The notes under the pieces: generated by a model
What the model saw: the letters and a program-made list of their open reading frames with translations, nothing else
Database searches by the model: none
Told to the model about the DNA's origin: nothing
NCBI GenBank assembly: GCA_942159475.1
Contig: OW804096.1
Coordinates: forward strand, 135,343,625-135,407,624
DNA length: 64,000 bases
Reading direction: 5' to 3'
DNA from: Sthenelais limicola
Taxonomy: Eukaryota; Annelida; Polychaeta; Phyllodocida; Sigalionidae
Translations under genes and position numbers: made by a program
Shown: one piece after another, positions 47,940 to 58,220 of the stretch
How positions within the stretch are numbered: position 1 is the stretch's first letter
Layout: each line of letters starts with the position of its first letter

Positions 47940-48915
47940 ATATAGATGGAACCTAGCAAGGGGGAAGTCTGTACACTTGTTATTGACCGAGGGAGCGCGG
48001 GAAGATAGAGGGCGTTAGCCCGAGATCTTCTGTGCTCCCGAGGTCACTAACAAGTGTACAGACTTCACCCGAGCTTTGTTCCATATTTATTACACCCCAT
48101 TAATAAATAAAAAATATAAATAATTAAAAATAAAAGAAGTAATTTACGTTTTGGGCGGACCTACTTGTTGTATGTCCCCAGGGTGACATAACTCACATGT
48201 TATGCACCACTTTGACCAAGTGTGACATACAATGCTGAAGGTATAGGAAGCAACAGCACAGGGGTGTAATAATGTATGCCACACTTGGTCAAGGTGGTGC
48301 AATGTAAATTATGCCATCCTTGGCGCATACAACAAGTAGGTCCACCAAACATTGAAATTACTTCTTTTGTTTTATATATTTATATTTTTTTATTCATTAA
48401 TATTTTTTAATTTATCAATGGGTTGTAATAAATATGGAACAAAGTTTGGGTGATGTTTGTACACTTGTTAGTGACCTCAGAGCGTGGTAGATGTCGGGCT
48501 AACGCCCTCTAACTTCCAACGCTCCCTTGATCACTAACGAGTACAGTGTACAGACTTCCCCCTTGCTATGTTCCATAGATCTATTTATTACACCCCTGTG
48601 ATGTTGCTTCCTATACCTTCAGCATTGTATGTCACACTTGGCCAAAGTGGTGCATAACATGTGAGTTATGTCACCCTTGGCGCATACAACAAGTAGGTCC
48701 ACCAAAAGCTTAAATTACTTCTTTTATTTTTAATTAATTATATTTTTTATTTATTAATGGGGTGTAATAAATATGGAACAAAGCTCGGGTGAAGTCTGTA
48801 ACTTGTTAGTGACCTCGGGAGCGCAGAAGATCTCGGGCTAACACCCTCTATCTTCCCGCGCTCCCTCGGTCAATAACAAGTGTACAGACTTCCCCCTTGC
48901 TAGGTTCCATCTATA
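47940..48915. mobile_element. Foldback element with about 190-bp arms
   Basis: The left arm (ATAGATGGAACCTAGCAAGG, through GTGTACAGACTTC to CACCCCATTAATAAATAAA) is mirrored at the right end (TTCCCCCTTGCTAGGTTCCA). A third partial arm copy lies near 48420-48590, giving a compound palindrome of about 975 bp. No coding capacity. Confidence 0.75.
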
Positions 48916-48966
48916 TATATTAGTGCACCCGGAAAAGGTTTATTTAACTCACACAAGCTTTTATGT

Positions 48967-49201
48967 GGGTCAGATTTTCAGAAAATGTACAATTCATATT
49001 CGCCAATCTTCTCGAATAACCCAAATTTCAGACGAAAATAAAGTTCAAAATACAGTTCAACCTAACCAAACAGATGGCTAGAATCAATGCAATGCCAAAT
49101 ATACTCGACTTTACCTAGTATTGACCACATTGCAGCCTAATTTAGCAGCATTTACTAAATGTGTACAGCTGCCAATTGTACATTTTCTGAAAATCTGACC
49201 C
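48967..49201 (-). mobile_element. MITE family A copy
   Basis: ATGT duplication on both sides. It shows that the target need not contain TA. Confidence 0.85.
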
Positions 49202-49276
49202 ATGTGCTGGTGTGTGTTTGTTGACAGGGGCTTTCTCACACTCACACAGTTTGTGGAGCAATGGACAACATTGATG

Positions 49277-49451
49277 GGCTGCTGGTGCACTGCTTGGTAA
49301 GCCACGGGATTGTTACAGGATTAATGACTAAGCCGTGGTGGATACCAGAGATTTACATTCCTTAAAACATCCTGGGGATGTCTCAAGGACTGTAAATCCC
49401 TAGCGTCCTCCATGGCTTAGTCATTAAACCTCTAACAGTGCACCAGCAAGC
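49277..49451. repeat. Hairpin-forming inverted repeat
   Basis: GCTGGTGCACT, TTAATGACTAAGCCGTGG and GATTTACATTCCTT are mirrored by AAGGACTGTAAATCC, CCATGGCTTAGTCATTAA and CAGTGCACCAGC, centred near 49368. Confidence 0.75.
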
Positions 49452-49552
49452 CTGAAATGGAGGTTATTAATCCTTTTAATCTCCGAATGAGGTGGTTAGG
49501 ACTTTCTAGGCAGTGATTTAACACAATTACACAGTGCCACGGTGCACTAGCA

Positions 49553-50215
49553 CACACTACACACCCACAGCCCCCACACACCCACAGCCCCCACACACCC
49601 ACACCCACACACACACACACACCCCACACACACACCCACCCCCACCCCCCCACACCCACACCCACACCCCGACACACCCACACACACACGTACCCACACA
49701 CACACCTACCCACACACACACACCCCACAGCCCCACACACCAACAAACCCACCCACCCAGCCCCACACACACCTACCCACACACACACCTACCCACACAC
49801 CCACACACCAACAAACCCAATGCTGCAGTTTTGTTGATTCGGAAAAAACTCAAAATCAGTTCTCCGATGATATAAAGAAGAAAAAATATAAAAGTATTAT
49901 ATTTCTACATCCCCAAAGAAATAATGAGTTAGAACCTGTTGCCAGTGCAAACATACTAACAAATCACACCTACCCACACACCCACACACCAACAAACCCA
50001 CACACCCAGCCCCACATACACCTACCCACACCCACACCTACCCACACCCCCCCCCCCCACACACCTACCCACACACCCACACACCCACAAACGCACCCAC
50101 CCAGCCCCACATACCCACCTACCCACACACACACCTACCCACACACCCACACACCCCTACCCACACACCCACACACCCACCCACCCAGCCCCACATACCC
50201 ACCTGTTGTATGGTC
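49553..50215. repeat. CA-rich low-complexity tract
   Basis: ACACCCACACAC and CCTACCCACACAC units, broken at 49821-49966 by about 145 bp of ordinary sequence in which I see no feature. Confidence 0.88.
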
Positions 50216-50232
50216 CTGCAGCTAGCTATGGT

Positions 50233-50548
50233 TAATCCACTCCAGCCACACACATGTCATCTGGTATAATACTGCAGTTGATCATTAATCCTCCTGTAAT
50301 CCTCCCATCTCTGGTGGCAATAATCTCCATGTCACTTCACCACTAATCCAGTACAGATACAGCACTAATCCATACTAATCCATAACATATAAGCACTAAT
50401 CCAGCAGCCCATATAGAGCACAGCACTAATCCAATACTAATCCATACAGGTATGTATCTCTGTAAGACGTATTGCCCCACATCCAACAAAGCTTAAGCAC
50501 TAATCCAAAGCGTTAATCTTAAATCCAGCACAGATTAAGCACTAATCC
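50233..50548 (+). promoter_or_regulatory. Cluster of eleven TAATCC sites
   Basis: TAATCC starts at 50233, 50286, 50297, 50344, 50366, 50376, 50397, 50427, 50438, 50501 and 50543, mostly within ACTAATCCA, all in one orientation. TAATCC is the classic K50 homeodomain (Otx/Pitx/Bicoid) site. It lies about 3 kb 5' of the receptor start codon. It could instead be an eroded short repeat. Confidence 0.4.
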
Positions 50549-50767
50549 ATCTCCACCCATGCCCATCAGTGATACAGGTAACTCAGTTCCTCCATGGAGT
50601 CCAATATAAGAGCTCTAACACAGGTGGGATGTATCCAGTGGTATCCAGTGGTATCCACCTGTACAGGTGTGTACTGTTGTGTACAGTTGTGTACAGTTGT
50701 GTACAGGTGTACAGGTATGTATAGATGTGTACAGGTATGGTGTACCCGAGGGGTGTAGCCTGCGCAC

Positions 50768-51011
50768 CTGTATAGGACATGTATGGTAGACGCTGGTGTA
50801 TACCATGTACTGCCTCCTCCTGTAGCTGGCAGTGGTGGTCTGCCCTCTCCAGCACCACCCGGCACCACCCCAGCACCACCCTGCACCACTTCAGCACCAC
50901 CAGTGCCTCCAGTGCCTCCTCCAGCCCGTGTGTGGTGTCACTCCTCCAGGCCCCCACCAGCTGCTGGACCTTTAACTCTACGGTCATTACAGGAGTATCT
51001 GCCCCTGCCAT
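50768..51011 (-). CDS. Orphan candidate coding exon, unrecognised
   Basis: From an ATG at 51011 the frame reads MAGADTPVMTVELKVQQLVG and on to VHGIHQRLPYMSYT, ending at a possible donor, ATACAG|GTGCGC. It has a Leu/Glu/Val-rich, helix-like composition. No family is recognised, it does not join in frame to the receptor gene's start exon, and part of it comes from a GTGCTGGGGTG-type short repeat. It may be a first exon of another leftward gene or simply an open frame. Confidence 0.22.
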
Positions 51012-51014
51012 AGC

Positions 51015-52930
51015 CTCCTCCTCCTCCTCCTCCTATTCTTACCCTTTTTATTTATCCCACTCCTTCCCTCCTCCCCTCTTTCACTTCTCCCTTTTTCTCC
51101 TCTTTCACTTCCCCTCTTTACCTCCCTTCCTCCTCTTTCCCTCCCTCCTATTTCCCTTCTCCTCCTCTTTCACTCTGCCTCCTCATTCACTTCTACCCCT
51201 TTTACCCCCTCCTCTTTTATTTCTCCTCTTTCCCTTCCCCTCTTTACCTTCTTCTCTCGCCTCCTCCTCTTTCCCTTCTGCTCTTTCCTTTCTCCTCCTT
51301 CCCTTCTCTTACCTCCTCCGTTTTCCCTTCTCCTCTCTCCCTTTTCCTCTTACCTCCTCCTCTTACCCCCTCCGTTTTTCCTCCTCCTCTTTCCCTCCTC
51401 CTCTTTCCCTTCTCCTCTTACCTCCTCTTTCCCTCCTCCTCTTTCCTTTCTCTTCTTTCCCTTCTCCTCTTTCTCTCCTCCTCTTGCCTCCTCCTCTTAC
51501 CCCCTCCGTTTCCCCTCCTCCTTTTCCCCTTCTCCTCTTACCTCCTCTTTCCCTTCTCCTCTTTCCCTTCTCCACTTTCCCTTCTCCTCTTTCCCTCCTC
51601 CTCTTACCTCCTCTTTCCTTTCTCTTCTTTCCCTTCTCCTCCTTCCCTCCACCTCTTTCTCTCCTCCTCTTACCTGCTCCTCTTACCCCCTCCGTTTTCC
51701 CTCCTCCTTTTTACCCTCTCCTCTTTCCCTTCTCCTCTTTCCCTTCTTCTCTCACCTCCTCCTCTTTCCCTTCTCCTCTTTCCCTTCTCCTCTTTCCCTT
51801 CTCTTCTTTCCCTCCTCCTCTTTCCCTTCTCCTCTTTCCCTTCTCCTCTTTCCCTTCTCCTCTTTCCCTTCTTCTCTTTCCCTTCTCCTCTTTCCCTTCT
51901 CCTCTTACCTCCTCTTTCCCTTCTCCTCTTTCCCTCCACCTCTTACCTCCTCCTCTTTCCCTTCTCCTCTTACCTCCTCTTCCCCTCCTCCTCTTTCCTT
52001 TCTCCTCTTTCCCTCCACCTCTTTCTCTCCTCCTCTTACCTCCTCCTCTTACCCCCTCCGTTTTCCCTTCTCCTCTTTCCCTTCTCCTATTTCCCTTTTC
52101 CTCTTACCTCCTCTTTCCTTTCTCTTCTTTCCCTTCTCCTATTTCCTTTCTCCTCTTTCCCTCCAGCTCTTTCTCTCCTCCTCTTACCTCCTCCTCTTAC
52201 CCCCTCCGTTTTCCCTTCTCCTCTTTCCCTTCTCCTATTTCCCTTTTCCTCTTACCTCCTCTTTCCTTTCTCCTCTTTCCCTTCTCCTCTTTCCTTTCTC
52301 CTCTTTCCCTCCTCCTCTTACCTCCTCTTTCCTTTCTCGTCTTTCCCTTCTCCTCTTTCCCTCCTCCTCTTACCTCCTCTTTCCTTTCTCTTCTTTCCCT
52401 CCAACTCTTTCTCTCCTCCTCTTACCTCCTCCTCTTACCACCTCCGTTTTCCCTCCTCCTCTTTCCCTTCTCCTCTTTCCCTTCTCCTCTTTCCCTTCTC
52501 CTCTTTCCCTTCTCCTCTTTCCCTTCTCCTCTTTCCCTCCTCCTCTTACCTCCTCCTTCCTTTCTCTTCTTTCCCTTCTCCTCTTTCCCTCCTCCTCTTA
52601 CCTCCTCCTCTTACCCCCTCCGTTTCCCGCCTCGTTTTTACCCTCTCCTCTTTCCCTCCTCCTCTTACCTCCTCTTTCCTTTCTCTTCTTTCCCTTCTCC
52701 TCTTTCCCTCCACCTCTTTCTCTCCTCCTCTTACCCCCTCCGTTTTCCCTCCTCCTTTTTCCCCTCTCCCCTCTCCTTTTCCCTCCCTCCCTCCTTCTCC
52801 TTCACTCCGTCCTCTGTGACACGTAGGCCTTGTTCCCTCCCTTCCCATCTTCCTTTCCTCCCCATCTTTTCCTCCTCATCCTCATCGTCTCCCTCATCCA
52901 ATATCTTCCCCTTCTCTAACTATTTCCCTC
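51015..52930. repeat. Pyrimidine-rich minisatellite, unit about 15 bp
   Basis: TTTCCCTTCTCCTC units over 1.9 kb with longer-range blocks (CTTACCCCCTCCGTTTTCCC recurs at about eight places). The long open frame across it is a repeat artefact. Confidence 0.93.
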
Positions 52931-53204
52931 TCTAACAATTCATGGACTCTGGTACACTTTCACATATAAACAGTTGTATTTATTCCTAGTTCCGCTGTTG
53001 TACATTCCCCCTGGGTGAGCGATAATGAGGGCCTCCCAGCCAGTAACTCCTGATTGCACTCTTGCATTATGGGTAGGGTCAGCCTGCAGCTCTGATTGGG
53101 TAATTCTGGTCACGTGTTACATGGCTGGCTGCGCACACTCCACTGATGGGGATCCGGGTCGCGCTCCAGTGCACACACGCACGGACACGCATGTAAACGC
53201 ACAT
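52931..53204. other. Unassigned upstream sequence
   Basis: Mixed-composition sequence with CACGTG at 53111-53116 (GGTCACGTGTTAC) and GATTGGGTAA just before it; could be regulatory, but no gene start is supported. Confidence 0.3.
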
Positions 53205-53444
53205 GGGTCGGATTTTTAGAAAATGTACATAATTTATCCTCTTCACCAATCATCTCAAATAATCCAAATTTAAGACATTAATCAGGTTCAAAATACAGTT
53301 CAACCTAAACAAACCGATTGCTAGAACCAATGCAGTGCCAAATATACTCGAATTTACCTAGTATTGACCAAATTTCAGCCTAATTTAGCAGAATTTACTA
53401 AATGTGTACAGCTGCCAATTGTACATTTTCTGAAAATCTGACCG
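53205..53444 (-). mobile_element. MITE family A copy
   Basis: ACAT duplication; terminal base changes in both TIRs. Confidence 0.8.
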
Positions 53445-53542
53445 ACATAAACATGGACGTACACACACTGGCATGATTCCTCTCGCACTACCATTGAGGA
53501 GTCTGTGTAGAGAACCATTACCTTTGTACACTGAGAAATACA

Positions 53543-53850
53543 TAGATGGAACCTAGCAAGGGGGAAGTCTGTACACTTGTTATTGACCGTTAGCCCGAGA
53601 TCTTCTGTGCTCCCGAGGTCACTAACAAGTGTACAGACTTCACCCGAGCTTTGTTCCATATTTATTACACCCCATTAATAAATAAAAAATATAAATAATT
53701 AAAAATAAAAGAAGTAATTTACGTTTTGGGCGGACCTACTTGTTGTATGTCCCCAGGGTGACATAACTCACATGTTATGCACCACTTTGACCAAGTGTGA
53801 CATACAATGCTGAAGGTATAGGAAGCAACAGCACAGGGGTGTAATAATAT
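53543..53850. mobile_element. Partial copy of the foldback element
   Basis: Near-identical to 47943-48270, with about 24 bp missing around the TTATTGACCGTTAGCCC junction. Confidence 0.72.
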
Positions 53851-53894
53851 ATTGGAATCACTCCAGATTCGCTCTTGTCCCCTCGGCTTACTCT

Positions 53895-54255
53895 CACTTT
53901 TCTATCCCTCCTCATGCTTTTTTGCCTTTCTGCTATCTCCCTATTAGCCTATTTGGTTCCCTTCACTATCCCTCTCTGTCCTCTCTAACCTCCCTCTCTC
54001 TCCTCCCTCCCCTCTCTCTCCTCTCTCTCCTCACTATCCCTCAGCCTCTCTCCCCTCTCTCCTATCTTCTCTGTCCCTCTCTCTCCTTTCTGCTCCCTCT
54101 CCCTCTCTTCTCTCCCTCCTCTCTCCCTCTCTCTCCTCTCTCTCCTCTCTCCTTTTCCCTCGTTCCTCGTTCCTCTCTCCTCTCTCCCTCTTTCCCCTTT
54201 CCTCTCTCCTCTCTCTCCTCTCTCTCCTCTCTCTCCTCTCTCTCCTCTCTCACAC
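53895..54255. repeat. CT-rich low-complexity tract
   Basis: CTCTCTCC-type units with no regular long period. Confidence 0.85.
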
Positions 54256-54473
54256 CCACTTTTCTCACTCTCATCGCTGAGTCATATTGACCCTCGTACC
54301 TCCGCCCATGTTCGGGCCCATGTTCCCTCTGCCATGTTTCCAACCTTTAATACACTTTCATTCATATTTCACAGAACGTCTCGCTCGTCTGAGTTGCACT
54401 GCCGCCTGGTGTCACGTAAAGTGTACCTGGCACACATTACAGCTCAAATACAACCTGTGTATTGTTCCTATAA

Positions 54474-54706
54474 GGGTCAGATTTTCATAAAATGTACAAT
54501 TGGCAGCTGTACACATTTAGTAACTGCAAAATTAGGCTGTAACTTGGTCAATACTTGGTAAATTCGAGTATATTCGGCATTGCATTGATTCTAGCCATCT
54601 GTTTGGTTAGGTTGAACTGTATTTTGAACTTTATTTTCGTCTGAAAATGTGGGTAATTTGAGAAGATTGGCGAAGTTGAATTGTACATTTTCTGAAAATT
54701 TGACTC
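54474..54706 (+). mobile_element. MITE family A copy
   Basis: ATAA duplication; right TIR ends GACTC. Confidence 0.82.
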
Positions 54707-54911
54707 ATAAGAGAGGAACATCATCTCCCCCCGGCCAACAACCCCCACCCCCCTTCCCCCACCGATCTACTCCCACCCTCCCCTACCCCCTCCCCTCCCT
54801 AACAACCTACTACTTCCTCCATCTCACGCCAGAGGGCAGGATAACGTAAGATCGTGGCGCCATCTGGAGTATAAAACACGAGTGAGCGGCTTACAGAGCG
54901 TTTAATATAAT

Positions 54912-55146
54912 GGGTCAGATTTTCAGAAAATGTACAATTCGCCTTCACCAATCCTCTCAAATAACCCACATTTAAGACAGAAATGAGCTTCAAAATGCAG
55001 TTTAACATAACAGAACTGACACTTTAAATCAATGCGATACCAAATATACTCAGATATACCTGATATTCATCATTTTTCAGCCTGATTTAGCAGAATTTCC
55101 TAAATGTGTAGATCTGCCAATTGTACATTTTCTGAAAATCTGACCC
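54912..55146 (-). mobile_element. MITE family A copy
   Basis: TAAT duplication on both sides; second-subfamily body. Confidence 0.84.
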
Positions 55147-55195
55147 TAATAAGGAGCTTAGAGACGTGAGCCATTTAGCCTCTGCCTCCAGGCAG

Positions 55196-55255
55196 CAAAC
55201 CCCCCCCCCCCCTGCCCCCCCTGCCCCCCCTGCCCCCTGCCCACTCCCCATCACC
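55196..55255 (-). repeat. C-run tract, G-quadruplex potential on minus
   Basis: Runs of 6-12 C separated by TG or TGC. Confidence 0.75.
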
Positions 55256-55292
55256 CGCCCCAGTATAAATATAAGCTGATCAAACACTTATT

Positions 55293-55660
55293 GGGTCAGA
55301 TTTTCAAAAAATGCACAAGCAATCTACAGTTCTACACATCAATCAAATTCTGCTAAATTAAATTGAAGATTGATAAATGGGTCAAATTTTCAGAAAATGT
55401 ACAATTGGCAGCTCTACACATTCAGAACATTCTTCTGAATTAGACTGCAATATCGCCAATATTAGGTAAATTCAAGTATATTTAGTATTACATTGATTCC
55501 AGCAGTCTGTTTGGTTAGGTTGAACTGTATTTTGAACTTTATTTTCTTCTGAAATGTGGGTTATTTAAGAAGATTGGCGAAGGTGAATTGTACATTTTCT
55601 GAAAATCTGACCCAAATACTAGGTACATCTGAGTGTATACTGTATTTTATTTCACCTTTG
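55293..55660 (+). mobile_element. MITE family A copy (outer), split by another A copy
   Basis: Left part 55293-55378; the right part resumes at 55614 (AAATACTAGGTACATCTGAG) and fades near 55660. The inner copy is at 55379-55613. Confidence 0.7.
55379..55613 (+). mobile_element. MITE family A copy (inner)
   Basis: Full-length copy inside another member of the same family, with AAAT at 55375-55378 and 55614-55617. Removing it and one AAAT restores the family sequence GATAAATACTAGGTA. Confidence 0.85.
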
Positions 55661-56158
55661 AATGTAGTCGATACGCACAGCCCATTGAGTTAGCACTGAG
55701 AGCGCCACTCAGTATAATTACACCCCCCCCCTCCCCCCTCCCCCCTCCCCCAAGAGTTGTTATGGTCTAAACAATTTGGTGCTTGTAATCTTTCACCCAA
55801 ATCTTAGAATTTTCTCATTTAAATTTCCAATAATACCACAGTATGTACAAGTCAATAACTAGGTAATTTTTAAGAGGTAGCTAATGTACGCATACAATCT
55901 CACTTATCAAATGAAGATTAATGTAAACACAAACTCAGGGATGCCTGGAAAACCTGAGAAACATAGCCTTTCTCAGAAGGATGTATAATGAAGTGATTTG
56001 TGGAATACTTCTCCCCTTTTTCCAAAAAGAATGATGTAACTGTGAATATTGGAAATAAAATTGATACATACATACATACAATTAAAATGGCAAGTGCTAA
56101 TAGCAACAAGAATCAGGGCATGTACGCATCGAAATTGTTTTGGTTAAAATGTACATAT
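55661..56158. other. Unassigned sequence
   Basis: Holds a C-run at 55722-55751 and an eroded repeat of unknown family (CCTGGAAAACCTGAGAAACA resembles inverted 2100-2120). No gene. Confidence 0.4.
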
Positions 56159-56560
56159 GTGATGTGTTTCATGAAAATGAGTCATAAGTCGCAAAATTGA
56201 TATTTTTTAAAGTACTTTATTTACAGGATCTCTTTATACCAATGTTCTCATTTTCGGGTTATTTAATGCTCGTATGAATATGTGTACCAAATTTCAAGAC
56301 CGTGTATTAGATACATCCATACATTTCTAAGCTCATCTTATAGATTAAATTCAGCTACTTCCCTAATAATTGTCCACCCAGAGATATTGAAAACTTATTT
56401 TTCAAAATTAAAAATATCAAACCTAAAATATAGAAATATTTGTTAGATGTCCTACTGTTTACTATCATTGTAATCCGCTTGAGCTCATCTTTTCAAATAT
56501 GGTGATTTCTCAAAATCTATTTTTTTGCGACTTGTGACTCATTTTCTTAAAACACCTCAC
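56159..56560 (+). mobile_element. MITE family B copy
   Basis: ATAT duplication; right end AAAACACCTCAC, the same subfamily as the copies at 1 and 35722. Confidence 0.83.
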
Positions 56561-56771
56561 ATATCGTCTGAATAAAAATGTTGTCAAAAAAAACCAAACT
56601 CAGTCCTGAGGCCGATACGACGGCCGTATCAGACCTCAGGCTGATATGGAATGAATATAGTTCTCCAACGATAATAATATTAACGCACAAATGCGTTGCA
56701 GAATTAAGAAAAAAAATGATGGAATATGTTTAGTAGACTAATTTACTTCAAAACAGTAAGCCAAATAAATT

Positions 56772-57091
56772 GGCCAAAATAAAATAGGTGTGTTTCCGAT
56801 TTATCTGGCTGAAAACTAGGTTGGGGGGGGGGGGGTTAACTTTTTTTTTGTTATTTTTGATTGTTTGGAAACCTCCTCCCAGGAACTGAAAAAAAGTCTT
56901 TTTCATAACAATAGTTGTTTTGAACATGGGAAATGTGCCTTTTGACAGTTTCAGGTTAGGAAAAAATCCAAAAAAAGTAAGATATGATGGGGAAAAAATC
57001 AGGTATGGTAAAACATTTTTTAGGTAGGGTAAGGTTTTTCTAGGTAGGGGGGGGGGGGGGAAATCGGAAACACACCTATTTTTTTTTGGCC
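56772..57091. mobile_element. PIF/Harbinger-like MITE, second copy
   Basis: Same termini and interior as 5432-5791 (TTTATCTGGCTGAAAACTAG; AGGGTAAGGTTTTTCTAGG). The flanking duplication is not preserved. Open frames over this stretch are by-products. Confidence 0.72.
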
Positions 57092-57377
57092 TGTACATGA
57101 CAGTGCAGAATGAAATAATTTGGCGTTCTAAAATATAGTCCTGACCCTTGCGGGTCGGAAAAACGGCACATAGAATTACCAGCTGTGTCATGACAGGAGT
57201 CATGACAGGAGTCATGATGTAAACAAAAACATTGATGTAAACAAAGACATAGATGTAAACAAAATCTGTCATACTCAAGTAGAGTTTTAATAAGTAATGG
57301 CGAAATAAACACAAAAAATCTGCGGGTACGGCTTCCCGCTATGTCCCTTGGTTATTTTTGTCTTAGTATTCATTCAT

Positions 57378-57490
57378 TAATTCTGTCTGGTTAAGTAGAA
57401 ATGTATTTTGAACCTGATTTTCGTCTTAAATATGGTTATTTGAGAGGATTGGTGAAGGTCAATTGTACATTTACTGAATATTTGACCCAA
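57378..57490 (+). mobile_element. MITE family A, right half only
   Basis: Body from TCTGTCTGGTTAAG to the right end TTTGACCC; left half missing. Confidence 0.65.
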
Positions 57491-57561
57491 ATATAAGGTG
57501 CTTAAGCACTTATAGCTGGTGTGGCTGCCCCACTCCTGGCCATGTGTGTCAATGTGCATAT

Positions 57562-57616
57562 GGGTCAGATCTTCAGAAAATGTACAATTGGCAGCTGCAC
57601 ACATTTAGTAAATTCT
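57562..57616 (+). mobile_element. MITE family A left end running into the assembly gap
   Basis: GGGTCAGATCTTCAGAAAA and GGCAGCTGCACACATTTAG, then Ns. Confidence 0.75.
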
Positions 57617-57816
57617 NNNNNNNNNNNNNNNNNNNNNNNNNNNNNNNNNNNNNNNNNNNNNNNNNNNNNNNNNNNNNNNNNNNNNNNNNNNNNNNNNNNN
57701 NNNNNNNNNNNNNNNNNNNNNNNNNNNNNNNNNNNNNNNNNNNNNNNNNNNNNNNNNNNNNNNNNNNNNNNNNNNNNNNNNNNNNNNNNNNNNNNNNNNN
57801 NNNNNNNNNNNNNNNN
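57617..57816. other. Assembly gap of 200 N
   Basis: Exactly 200 unknown bases, between a family A MITE and a CACACACCTCA tract; the round size suggests a standard filler length. Confidence 0.98.
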
Positions 57817-58220
57817 CACACACCTCACACACTTAACACACCCTACAAACTCACACACACCTCACACACCACAAATACACCTCACTCACCTCACACACCT
57901 CACACACATCACACACCACACACACCTCACACACCACCTCACAAACCACAAACACACCTCACACACCTCACACACCACACACCTCACACACACACCTCAC
58001 AAACCACAAACACACCTCACACACCTCACACACCTCACACACCACACACACCTCACACACTTAACACACCCTACAACTCACACACACCTCACACACCTCA
58101 CACACCTCACACACCACACACACCCACAAACACACACCTCACACACACCACAAACACACACCTCACTCACCTCACACCACCTCACACACACCCCACACCC
58201 CACCCACACACCTCACACAT
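57817..58220. repeat. CACACACCTCA low-complexity tract
   Basis: Irregular CTCACACACC units from the gap to the next array. Confidence 0.9.

Noticed and set aside
50779..52935. 718-codon plus-strand frame
   Set aside because: Product of the pyrimidine-rich tract; Ser/Pro/Leu/Phe low complexity.
53025..53219. 64-codon plus-strand frame
   Set aside because: No recognisable domain, and its end runs into a family A MITE.
56748..57314. 188-codon minus-strand frame
   Set aside because: Runs through the second Harbinger-like MITE; composition follows the G/A-rich repeat.
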